The translations under genes and the position numbers were made by a program. This document shows positions 12,846 to 20,660 of a stretch of DNA of 21,766 nucleotides, in pieces (within the stretch, counting starts at the first letter, position 1; each line of letters starts with the position of its first letter). The notes beneath the pieces were generated by a model. That model was not told the origin of the DNA. It did no database searches and worked only from the letters and a program-made list of their open reading frames with translations. Source of the stretch: Terramyces sp. JEL0728 (Eukaryota > Chytridiomycota > Chytridiomycetes > Rhizophydiales > Terramycetaceae); NCBI GenBank assembly GCA_027603945.1, contig JADIIU010000178.1, positions 1-21,766 of the forward strand, in the 5' to 3' direction.

Positions 12846-13888
12846 TTAATATTGAATCACCTTTGGAGCCTTGTAGACTACTTGTCTAGATTTGATATAA
12901 GACCACTTATGTCTCTTCCACCAAATTGAAATACCCAATAATACAGAAGTAACAGCAAGGAACTTTAATCCCATTCTCTTGCGCTCATCGTTTTCAGGAT
13001 ATGAAGCCCAGTGTAAGAATTCGGAAACATCTTTAGCGATTTGTGATGCGCTATTTGGGGTACCATCTTCGTAATCTACAACTTCGTCATAAACGGATCT
13101 TGCCATGCCAATAGCACCACCTGGGAAGTAAGGGTTATAGTGGAGACCTTCACGGATGTTAATACCTGCAGGAGGTTCGGTATAGCCCAACAAAAGCGCA
13201 AATAGATAGTTCATGTTTCCCTTACGGGCACGAGAAATGCATGAAAGATCTGGCGGGAGAGCACCAGCGTTGGCAACCCTAGCAGCTTCATCATTAGGGT
13301 AGGGTCTTGGTAGTGGGTCGGATAACTACGATTAATCTATCAAATACTTTTCCAGGTCTCATGAAATACTCGCCTTGGTCGTTTGGTCCATCTTTGTATT
13401 CATATTCTTCAGCCATAGTTTTTGCTTCTGCTTCAGTGTGGGTTACGCCAACAAGGTTTCTCCAGTAAATGAAATCCATAGAGTGGCATGCAGCACAGAT
13501 TTCACGATACACTTGGTACCCACGACGAAGACTAGAATTAATCACAATATTACGCTGCGTGGTCAAAAGTCTTGTAAAATTTATCGAATTCCCAAGGAAA
13601 GTGAGGAGGATGTAATCCATGATCAGCAGTAGAAAATGCGTGCGCTTTTCTGAATGGCAAGCTGATTCCGTACTCTTCTGATTTATTCAACAATGAATCC
13701 CATGAATTATTGATTGATTCCATACGTTCGTCAGTTAATACAAATTCTGAAACCGCGAATCCTAATAATGCTGAACCTGCTGTTGCTTTTGCAAACCAAA
13801 GCATAGAATCTTTGCGGGTTTCTCCAAAAGCACTTGTTGAAAAGAATTTTGAAGAATGTTGAAGTGGTCTAGCTGCTCTTGCGAACAT
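12846..13888 (-). CDS. CYT1: cytochrome c1
   Basis: The haem-bearing catalytic subunit of respiratory complex III, about 332 residues, in the inner mitochondrial membrane. The N-terminus ([16 protein letters not shown]) is an Arg-rich presequence followed by a hydrophobic sorting segment ([15 protein letters not shown]). The haem site is CAACH near residue 125. Family blocks HLVGV-like [48 protein letters not shown] and [13 protein letters not shown] (Met ligand) are intact. The C-terminal anchor and matrix tail ([19 protein letters not shown]) are present. Introns are 13532-13553 and 13326-13347, both 22 nt. The start is the ATG at 13886-13888; the codon two positions upstream is TTG, not ATG. 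Confidence 0.98.
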
Positions 13889-13993
13889 TTTCAAAAAGTG
13901 ATGATGAAAAAAATTGAATCCTTTTCGAGCCTTGTAAAAAATTTGGAATTAGAAAATTTTAGATTTATTCAATTAGGAAGGATATAGTTATTT

Positions 13994-15214
13994 GATGGAT
14001 ATACTGGTCGGTGGTGTGCATCTGGCACAATTTGACAACACCTTCAATATGGAAATCCATTGAGATTTGAGTGCCAAGTTGGATTTCAATTGATGTATTT
14101 AAAAGTTTAATTGTCTCAAAGCATCAGCACGATGTTTCGCAAGTGCACTTGGATCGAAATCGGTCTATCTTTTCACCTTTTACCTTGAGAGACATTTTGC
14201 AAAGCGAGTGCGATTTGAGTCATTGGTTGAAGCTGGTAGATTTAAATCACTTGTAACAGACTGCCTTTTATTTCATTGATAGTAATTCTGGAGCTGTGAT
14301 TATCTCGGTATCACAGTATCCTTAAACTGCCTCATTGCCAAATTATGTATTTGATATCTTTGCAACAATGTCCTTCCGGTATGAACTATTCCAGAATTTA
14401 CTACTTTCCGCAATCATTATCTCAATTTAATAAGAAAACAAGTAAACTTGTAGAGTTTGCAATTACTATCACTGCAATGACGAACTGTACCAGCACTTGC
14501 AATCAGATTATTCCATACGTAGGAAATGCCAGTTTAGCTCATGAGCTATGATTGGTTTGATCTGGGCCAAGAAGCTCTAAGAGAGAATTGGAGTAGCGCG
14601 CAATGCCAGGATAAGTTCTAGTACAATGTCATACGCAAAAGAATTGATAGTTGAGAATAACAGATCCGTTCATGTTGATTGTTGGACATGGAAATCCTAT
14701 AAATTCTCCTGCTATTGGTTTAGATATTTACAGATCTATTCTAGTGTTTGATAGTTATTGTATACATCTACTGAACTATGCCGTGACGATAATCCCTGTT
14801 GCGATTTCCTGTATAATCCGTGCAACTTGAACACCAATTGCAACGTTCTGATCGCGGTAACCCATATTTTGGACGTGGCTAGTGGGATTATTATCGTTAT
14901 CACTATTTTTAATTTAGTGGGTTTCATATGTTAATCCAAGAGAGGAAATTGGTGCATCGCTTTCCGCAGCAATTTAATATTGATCAATACACCATTTGTT
15001 GCTGGAAAAATTTCTCTGGATTGGACGGTAATGTTGTAAATTTCTTTATCATTCTCCCGGGGTTCCCAGAATTTTACAGTGAGGTTTGAATTTATTCACA
15101 ATTTAGTAGGTTTGGAATTGCATGTGCTTTAGTCAACCACCTAAACACGAAAAAACACTGTGTAACATTGAACAAGTAGCTGGTTTCGCAGATGTATTTC
15201 AAAAAAGAAATTGA
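13994..15214 (+). CDS. orphan Cys-rich single-pass membrane protein (multi-exon)
   Basis: Successive plus-strand segments join in phase using introns at 14253-14316 (64 nt), 14522-14540 or nearby (19 nt, GTAGGAAATGCCAGTTTAG), 14615-14663 (49 nt) and 14921-14940 (20 nt). The product has an ectodomain with many cysteines and N-glycosylation sequons (NYS, NCT, NWS), a dense motif CRDDNPCCDFLYNPC followed by NTNC, a transmembrane helix (VASGIIIVITIFNLV) and a basic tail with RKLVHRFPQQF and CCWKNFSG. Weak points: the first exon (ATG at 13994) needs a 62-nt intron, the exon before CRDD (around 14725-14755) contains stops I could not splice out cleanly, and the end is either 15089 or, via a 26-nt intron at 15084-15109, 15214. 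No family recognised; a receptor or adhesin is possible. It could also be decaying. Confidence 0.5.
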
Positions 15215-16035
15215 TTGTCTTGCTAGGGGTGGATACTGGCAATTAACTGTATTAATCGGAAAACACACAGGGTTTATGGATACAATTTCCCCATGAGTTA
15301 AACGGCCAATTTAACGGCCAGCACGCCAAACATTAATCACTCGGCGGAGTATAATGAGATAAAATACTATTTTTAATGAATACTAACCCTGACGCAGTGA
15401 AACTGGACTAGCAATACTGAAAAAGGAAATAATAGTGTGGGATAGAAGTTCCACCACATAAGACATTCAAAACAGCTCGTGCCGGAGTTTCATTCGGCCG
15501 ATTAGGAAGAAGATGACTAAACAAAATATGAATCAAACTAGTACAATGTAGGAACGGTTTTGCAAACACAACCAGTCTGAGAGAATAGAAACAACCACTC
15601 AACCTGCTCATCTAAGTGGCAATTGACCCTGGCTAGCTACACACTCGAAATGAAAACTATTGTCTTTTAAATTCCAACTCGCTAGCCAGTGTATGAAATA
15701 ACGTTAATAGCTATATTCAGTCGGCAATTCAATTTAAAACATCTACGGAGTGTTGGCCGTTAGCCGTCCACCATACTGTTAGTTGCAGAATAAAAATAGA
15801 CAAACCCACGTTTCTGGAATGAATAATAAATTAAACTCTTGAACCCCCGTTATTATAATATATTTAGCACTACAAAATTATTGCTTAATTAATCTCTCGT
15901 TTATTTGTTTGCGCAACAGTTTTTGCTCGTTGGACCAGTGCGGGGTTTTATTTTCCAGCACACGCACGCACCGCACAAACAAACAAATAAATCGCAAACA
16001 TGTGAATCGTGAAAAAATAAATCACCGATAGTCCA
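15215..16035. other. gap without a convincing gene
   Basis: About 820 bp with no gene I can support. A 67-codon minus frame at 15408-15611 starts with ATG (MSRLSGCFYSLRL) and contains hydrophobic stretches, but nothing supports it. A near-palindrome, CTGGCTAGC near 15629 and GCTAGCCAG near 15672, flanks a 35-bp spacer. AACGGCCAA near 15300 recurs inverted near 15755 (TTGGCCGTT). The right end is the promoter of bHLH factor 2 and includes a CATGTG E-box at 15999-16004. Confidence 0.5.
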
Positions 16036-16043
16036 TATAAATA
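16036..16043 (+). promoter_or_regulatory. TATA box for bHLH factor 2
   Basis: TATAAATA, 39 bp before the ATG at 16075, giving a very short leader. An E-box CATGTG lies 37 bp further upstream. Confidence 0.65.
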
Positions 16044-16074
16044 GGAGGCCAAAACCAGGAAAATATAAAATTAA

Positions 16075-16425
16075 ATGCATCCCCAAATGAAAGGCAAGAC
16101 AAAGGAAGAACGCAAAGAAATCAGAAAGCAGAATCACTCTGTTATTGAAAGGAAGAGAAGGGATAGGATCAATTTTTGTTTAGATCAATTGAAGGCTCTT
16201 GTGCCTGCTTGCGCTACTCAGCAAAAATCTAGTGTCCAGAAACTGGCAGTACTTGAACAGACAGTTGCGTACATCATGTCGTTGCATAACAGACTGGATA
16301 TTGAAGTCGCTGTTGAAATGTTACCGCCTTCACCACCTGCTTCAGATATTGTTTGGGAACCAGCTTCACCTACTTGCTCTGAAGAAACATTAAACCCAAT
16401 GGCAATTAATAACTTGCTATGCTAA
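16075..16425 (+). CDS. bHLH transcription factor 2
   Basis: Intronless, 116 residues. The basic region NHSVIERKRRDRIN has H5/E9/R13. Helix 1 contains LDQLKALVPAC, and helix 2 follows VQKLAVLEQTVAYIMSLH. A Pro-rich segment (MLPPSPPASD) and a C-terminal tail (NPMAINNLLC) follow; the tail is shared, with variations, by the other four bHLH genes in the window. It is the first member of a four-gene head-to-tail array running to 18789. The protein is small enough to consist almost entirely of the DNA-binding/dimer domain plus the tail, so the tail is probably the only effector or partner-docking element (inference). Confidence 0.93.
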   Translation: MHPQMKGKTKEERKEIRKQNHSVIERKRRDRINFCLDQLKALVPACATQQKSSVQKLAVLEQTVAYIMSLHNRLDIEVAVEMLPPSPPASDIVWEPASPTCSEETLNPMAINNLLC

Positions 16426-16826
16426 TTATTCCTTATTGTAAATAAACATTATTATTAGTTTTAATTCCTTCCACGTTCTGCAGATCTAAATCAAAAAGTA
16501 GCGTGTAGCCATTCAAGCTTATCCTGCCAATAGAGAATACTCACGTTCTGATAACCGCAAAGACTTTTTGGCAGATATGATATTAATTTCATATGATTGC
16601 ATATGATTGATTGTTAGTGTGGTTGTGTTGCCGCACAGACATTGCACCAATCACGGCAAAAACACAAATCAAACCAACCTGGAATGGAAAAGTAACCATG
16701 AATGGAAACTAATCATTATATAACCAGTAAATAATTTCTTTTCCATGGGTTTGACGTCACAAGAAACGTGTTAATTATATGGCCAAGAACGTTTATTTGA
16801 ATATTATATCTTTTTCATAATTGCTA
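16426..16826. promoter_or_regulatory. intergenic/promoter region of bHLH factor 3
   Basis: No gene seen. It contains an AATAAA for the upstream gene (16440), two copies of CACGTTCTG (16472-16480 and 16542-16550), a direct repeat CATATGATTG near 16592 and 16603, a CCAAT box near 16646, a perfect CRE palindrome TGACGTCA at 16752-16759, and TATA-like sequences near 16716 and 16773. This is the richest collection of known-type motifs upstream of any bHLH gene here. Confidence 0.5.
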
Positions 16827-17115
16827 ATGAACATAAAAAACAAGAAACAGGAATATCGACGATTGGCTCACTCTGAAATAGGTTTGTTCCGATAACATAG
16901 AGCGCAGAAGGAGATACAAAATCAACAAAGCTCTGGAAGAGTTGCGAATGATTGTGCCAACATCAAAGACAAAGGATAATAACCACCAGCTGTGTATTCT
17001 GGAAAATGCGATCGATTATATTGTACTGTTGCAGCATAAATTGGGGATTTCCGACGAATCGATTTTCAAACGGGGCGAAAGCGTAATCTCCATTTCAAAC
17101 CTGCTGTCTCGATGA
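16827..17115 (+). CDS. bHLH transcription factor 3 (two exons)
   Basis: About 89 residues, the smallest of the array. Exon 1 ends in the basic region (AHSEI) and exon 2 resumes with ERRRRYKINKALEELR after a 19-nt intron at 16882-16900 (ends GATAACATAG). The intron splits the codon of the DNA-contacting Glu9, so unspliced RNA cannot make a DNA-binding protein. The loop and helix 2 are TSKTKDNNHQLCILENAIDY. The C-terminus ISISNLLSR is a variant of the shared tail with one extra Arg. Confidence 0.9.
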
Positions 17116-17786
17116 TTATTTTGTATCCAGTGCTATATTTCTTTTTTCATTCATTCAATAAATGTTCCTATTAGGGGAAACTGAATATATTTATCATGAG
17201 TGTGCTTGGTGGTTGTAATAGCCATCAAATATCTGCTCGTTGAAAGTTGGTGTGGTAAATAGAGGCTGCGAGATAAGCACCAGTTGTGTACCTGAGCACT
17301 ATATTCGTTGAAATAATACCTTTCACGGATTGGTATTGGTACTCACATGCTTGTGTCAATCCGCATCTACTTTTTGTTGTGATGGAAACAACTACTGCAA
17401 ATTAACAAAAGCAACAAACTGCTTCCAATGCATATTTATCCGCACCAAGTACAGCAATACGAGGTTCACAGCTGTAGGTCTGTTCCTTTTCCTAAATTTT
17501 CACTTATTTTCCCCATTTTGAGAACGGCCAATCATACGTTCAACCAATTTAGGCCAAACCCAGACCTCGTCTTTCCTCCTCGCTGGTCACAAAAAACAAT
17601 ATACAGCAAAACAAACAGGTTTGCCAGTGGCTTTTCTGATACTCTATCCAAATGGACCCTATGCATAAAAGCAAGGTATCCTGTCGATGGTTTAAACACA
17701 AAATGTGCGTTGGAGCAGCAAATCCATTTTTTCGTCTGTGATCAGAATGCTTCACTGGTTTGCGCACAAGTTACACAAAAAAGGGC
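17116..17786. other. gap between bHLH 3 and 4 with unexplained open frames
   Basis: About 670 bp. Two frames are open longer than expected for AT-rich DNA. The first, ending at 17521, has no ATG but is Cys-rich (CLCQSASTFCCDGNNYC then TNCFQC) and then hydrophobic. The second, from an ATG at 17428, runs in frame into bHLH factor 4 and could extend it by 130 residues. A well-placed TATA box just before the bHLH start argues against that extension. I assign no gene. Confidence 0.4.
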
Positions 17787-17794
17787 TATAAAAA
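17787..17794 (+). promoter_or_regulatory. TATA box for bHLH factor 4
   Basis: TATAAAAA, 31 bp upstream of the ATG at 17818, followed by a purine-rich leader. This spacing supports the short start over the upstream in-frame ATG at 17428. Confidence 0.65.
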
Positions 17795-17817
17795 GAAAGA
17801 AAAGTAAAGCGAAACAA

Positions 17818-18172
17818 ATGAGACATTCGAATGCAATACGGAAAGCTTCAAAGCACAGCATCATAGAAAAAGAAAGGTAAACGAAACTAATGTAGACGTG
17901 AGAAATTCAGGGTTTGTGTCGACAGACTAAAAGAGCTTGTTCCTGCTTGTTGCGAAGCAGAGAAAAACTACCAGCTGGATGTCCTGCAACGCACTATTGA
18001 ATATATTGAGCATCTGCACCAGAAATACGAGGTGAAATCAGATGCCAAAAGTCAGTACATTACATGGAAGTCTTTAAAAAATCAAGAGTTTCCTTCTTCG
18101 CCAATCTCTGAATATTCTGTCGATGGGTCGGTGGGGACTGATACAATGTCAATTAGAAACCTGTTATGCTAG
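17818..18172 (+). CDS. bHLH transcription factor 4 (two exons)
   Basis: About 111 residues. The basic region KHSIIEKERRREKF is assembled across a 19-nt intron at 17877-17895 (ends ACTAATGTAG), which splits the codon for Arg12, ten coding bases downstream of the intron in bHLH 3, so the two introns are close but not at the same site. Helix 1 is RLKELVPACC and helix 2 is LDVLQRTIEYIEHLHQKY. A Ser/Pro-containing segment (FPSSPISEYS) and the tail TMSIRNLLC complete it. The frame is open upstream to 17428, so a longer form is possible; the TATA box favours the start given. Confidence 0.9.
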
Positions 18173-18486
18173 TTTAATTAAATACCTCTTTTGTTAACGT
18201 TTACTGATTGAGATTCAGAGTGTATTTGGCTTTTCTGTTAAAAGGAGACTCGGTGCCAAGCACTTTATGGAAGCGGGCCATTCTCCGGAGTAGATGTATA
18301 GCCAAAACATCACTAGGCGCATATAAGCAGTGTGTAGTAAGCACAATAGAGTGTGCTGTTGAGAAGCAGTTACCAGGAACGAGTCCAATCCTGGCAAATT
18401 ATAAAGGGCAACTCGTGAACAATACTATTTTTGCCATTGATCCATTGACAAAAAGTGCCCTTCTTTTTTTGCAAGTTTAATAGAGG
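18173..18486. promoter_or_regulatory. intergenic/promoter region of bHLH factor 5
   Basis: A 314-bp gap. A 90-codon plus-strand frame here has no ATG and is not called. TATAAAG at 18400-18406, 81 bp before the bHLH 5 start, is the best core promoter candidate. Nothing else stands out. Confidence 0.45.
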
Positions 18487-18789
18487 ATGACAACCGATAG
18501 CAATCAGAAACCTAAACGCAAACGACCATCGCATTCATTGATCGAAAAGAAGAGACGACAAGCGCAGAACGACTGTCTGGAGAAACTAAAGTTTCTTGTG
18601 CCGACATGCCAGACATCTGAAGGAGAACAATTGCATAAACTGACGATATTGGAGAAATCAGTAGAGTATATATCTTACCTGCACAAAACATTTAATTTAT
18701 CGCCTGTATTACCTCAAGATACAGAAAAGAAGCCCACAGATACAGCAGAACAAAGTAACAGTATTGCAATCAACAATTTACTATCATAA
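18487..18789 (+). CDS. bHLH transcription factor 5
   Basis: Intronless, 100 residues. A Lys/Arg-rich lead (PKRKRPS) that could act as a nuclear localisation signal precedes the basic region HSLIEKKRRQAQN (H5/E9/R13). Helix 1 is LEKLKFLVPTC and helix 2 is LTILEKSVEYISYLHK. The C-terminal tail is SIAINNLLS. It is the last of the array. Its stop codon (18787-18789) directly abuts the stop of an opposing gene (18790-18792). Confidence 0.93.
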   Translation: MTTDSNQKPKRKRPSHSLIEKKRRQAQNDCLEKLKFLVPTCQTSEGEQLHKLTILEKSVEYISYLHKTFNLSPVLPQDTEKKPTDTAEQSNSIAINNLLS

Positions 18790-19262
18790 TTAATTCTTTT
18801 CCAATAAAATGAACCTCGTATTGTTTTTTCTTTTTTCTAATTTCACATGCAAGTTGCCAAAATGGCTTGGTGTTGGCGAAAAAGGCAAGTCGTTGAATGG
18901 ATAAAGCTGTGGTTCAAGATCAGTCGGCAGCCATGTATCTGCGATTGATTCTTAAAGCAGCCTCAGATTGAATGCTAATATTCTGGTCTGCAAGTGATTG
19001 TTATGCCAGATCACCAAATACTCTCAGACTTGTAGTGTTAGCCCAGCGCCTCTAAACACTCACTGACTGTTGAATGTTAGTTACCTGGCCGTGCATCTAG
19101 TGGAATGAGATGGATTTGTAAAGAGATATGCCAAGTAGTTCCATTAAATTGATAAATATCTGCTCGATCAGTAGGAGCATATTCTCGGAAGGATTCACCA
19201 TATTCGGGTAATTTCGTAAATGAAAGAGAGATGTCATAGGACAAGTCATAATTGCAATTTAA
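18790..19262 (-). CDS. unrecognised minus-strand gene, 5' end not found
   Basis: Two strongly protein-like segments on the minus strand. One runs from 19262 to 19085 directly after a splice-acceptor-like GATAACAG and includes FTKLPEYGESFREYAPTDRA and HISLQIHLIPLDARP. The other ends at 18790 and includes TWLPTDLEPQLYPFNDLPFS. They join in phase from a GT donor at 19084 to an acceptor at 18951 (134 nt) or 18939 (146 nt). An intermediate exon after a 62-nt intron is possible but I could not close it. No ATG is present in the first segment, so at least one upstream exon is missing or the gene is a truncated relic. The exact abutment of its stop with that of bHLH 5 supports it. No family recognised. 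Confidence 0.45.
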
Positions 19263-19346
19263 CTGTTATCGGGACCGTCCGTTAATTACCGTTTTCTGAT
19301 TTAATTAGAAATTTTTTCTTCACCTTTTGAAAAAAAAAGTCAACAC

Positions 19347-19544
19347 ATGTTTCTCAGAATTGTTCCAACATTGGGCCTTGTGGTATCTTCATCCGCCCTG
19401 GTGTTACAAATCACAGTAGTCAAACCAATACTGCAGTCTATAGAAGAACGCATACAGCGGATAGAGAATAGTATGAATTTGACACCAGTTGAAAAAGCGG
19501 AAATAACCAGCATTCGAAAGATCTTGCAGCCCCTCAACTCTTAA
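19347..19544 (+). CDS. single-helix membrane micropeptide, copy 1
   Basis: 65 residues. Short basic N-terminus (MFLR), one hydrophobic helix (VPTLGLVVSSSALVLQITVV), Lys-Pro, then a charged amphipathic helix (QSIEERIQRIEN) and a short C-terminal extension. The layout, Arg before and Lys after the helix with no cleavable signal, would suit a mitochondrial or other single-span membrane protein (inference). It is the first of five tandem homologues, with strongest conservation in the hydrophobic helix and the following (R/K)P. TTCACCTTTT lies 28 bp before the ATG and a related sequence precedes copy 2. An AATAAA overlaps the 3' end. Family not recognised. Confidence 0.85.
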   Translation: MFLRIVPTLGLVVSSSALVLQITVVKPILQSIEERIQRIENSMNLTPVEKAEITSIRKILQPLNS

Positions 19545-19639
19545 TAAATAATTTTGATTGTACTTTCTCTTGATTTATTTTGTTCCCTAAATCAAGGCAA
19601 GTCCTCTCAAAATTTTAGGTCTTGTGAGGAAACTGACCT

Positions 19640-19680
19640 GATAAGCGATAATGATTATCGCAACTGTGATAGCGCTTATC
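19640..19680. promoter_or_regulatory. nested GATA palindrome upstream of copy 2
   Basis: GCGATAAT G ATTATCGC (19645-19661) is a perfect inverted repeat of two GATA cores. A second pair, GATAAGCG (19640-19647) and CGCTTATC (19673-19680), also forms a perfect inverted repeat around it, and a further GATA lies between. Five GATA cores in 41 bp fit a binding site for dimeric or multi-finger GATA factors. It lies 149-189 bp before the copy 2 start. Confidence 0.6.
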
Positions 19681-19828
19681 GGCAGCATTCGTCTCCAATA
19701 TCAGTATAATCACAAGCTGCAATGCTATTTTAAGCCAAGTATTTTCACATTCATATGTTTGCTTAGTTTATCCGCTACTCCTATTCCATAATTAAAATTT
19801 TTTTGAAGCCTTTTCACCTTTACAAAAA

Positions 19829-19981
19829 ATGTTTCAGCGATTTATCCCAACAGTTGGCCTCATTGTGTCTTCAACAGCATTAGGTTTGCAACTAACCATA
19901 CTTAAACCAACCCTCATTTCATTTGAAGAAAGAATTGCGCAAATTGAAACTGAATTGAACTTTACCCCCAAGCATAAATAA
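19829..19981 (+). CDS. single-helix membrane micropeptide, copy 2
   Basis: 50 residues, a short member of the array: MFQRF, helix IPTVGLIVSSTALGLQLTIL, KPTLISFEERIAQIE and a brief tail ending PKHK. Residues shared with copies 1, 3 and 4 include the Pro before the helix, VSS(S/T)AL, the Gln, and the (R/K)P after the helix. The leader contains TTCACCTTT, as in copy 1. AATAAA follows near 20002. Confidence 0.84.
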   Translation: MFQRFIPTVGLIVSSTALGLQLTILKPTLISFEERIAQIETELNFTPKHK

Positions 19982-20456
19982 TTGAAAATAGCAACTGTAA
20001 AATAAAGAGAGTGGATGTATTTTCGGATTTATTTTAGTTTAGGAGATTGAACATTTGTTTTTGGCGATCTTGCTGGCCACTGTACACTGCAAGTTAAATC
20101 TACAAGCTCAATCTCGCCTTGCAGCCCTCTGTTTAGTTCTCTTTAATGGATGCGTATGCATTTCATTTCTTTTGATTTACCCCCACTAATTGAAGTCACA
20201 CAGATGGAACGACCATATCTGGCCCAAAGACGCTGACCGCAAACGACCTCTAAACCAACCCAAGACGCGATACAGCTAAAGGCGCTGCATACTAGATCAA
20301 TGTTATTACTATTGTTTACTATGTTCACTTGCCTTGCGCTTGAATCTTGATTTAAATGCCTTATCGTTGATAACGCGTTGACGGCCAGTCCGCCAAGCCA
20401 CCGGAACCCCCCTACAAATTAATTAGCGAGGAACTAATCATACAAAACGCTTTTGA
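19982..20456. promoter_or_regulatory. spacer and promoter of micropeptide copy 3
   Basis: No gene is supported; a 61-codon minus frame at 20143-20328 begins at GTG and is rejected. CTTATC and GATAAC at 20360-20374 form a closely spaced inverted GATA pair about 85-95 bp before the copy 3 start. Confidence 0.5.
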
Positions 20457-20660
20457 ATGGTCCTTAGATTTGTCCCAGCATTAGGCCTTGCTGTATCTTC
20501 CACTGCCCTAGGTTTACAACTAGGAGTTGTCAGACCAATCCTCAAATCAATTGAAATCCGGATGCAGTCAGTAGAAGACAATATAAAGTCTGGAAAAGTA
20601 AAGAAAGGATCGACTGGGGATATTGATGCGCATCAATCCAAAGTCTATGCTGTAAATTAA
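20457..20660 (+). CDS. single-helix membrane micropeptide, copy 3
   Basis: 67 residues: MVLRF, helix VPALGLAVSSTALGLQLGVV, RPILKSIEIRMQSVEDN, then a copy-specific polar tail (VKKGSTGDIDAHQSK). The conserved part ends at about residue 43 and the tail resembles no other copy, so it may have been recruited from former 3' untranslated sequence. AATAAA follows at about 20672. Confidence 0.85.
   Translation: MVLRFVPALGLAVSSTALGLQLGVVRPILKSIEIRMQSVEDNIKSGKVKKGSTGDIDAHQSKVYAVN

Noticed and set aside
14736..14927. 63-codon minus-strand frame at 14.8 kb
   Set aside because: Shadow of the Cys-rich and transmembrane exons on the plus strand.
15408..15611. 67-codon minus-strand frame with ATG (MSRLSGCFYSL...)
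   Set aside because: The length is compatible with chance in AT-rich DNA, there is no family, no splice-compatible neighbour exon and no clear core promoter.
15629..15690. CTGGCTAGC / GCTAGCCAG inverted repeat as a mobile-element end or hairpin terminator
   Set aside because: 9-bp arms with a 35-bp spacer, no target duplication and no adjacent frame; probably coincidental.
15700..15860. Minus-strand segments that can be joined by a 26-nt CTAACAG intron (…FIPETWV + LWWTANGQ…)
   Set aside because: About 45 codons without ATG and with a weak donor; with mini-introns this permissive, chance joins of this size are expected.
15901..16137. 78-codon hydrophobic minus-strand frame
   Set aside because: It runs antisense through the start of bHLH factor 2 and its TATA box; most of it is the reverse of A-rich leader sequence.
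18208..18480. 90-codon plus-strand open frame before bHLH factor 5
   Set aside because: It begins with TTG and has no ATG anywhere; it overlaps the likely promoter (TATAAAG at 18400) and shows no family features.
20143..20328. 61-codon minus-strand frame in the spacer before micropeptide copy 3
   Set aside because: It starts at GTG, not ATG, has no recognisable features, and lies in promoter DNA.
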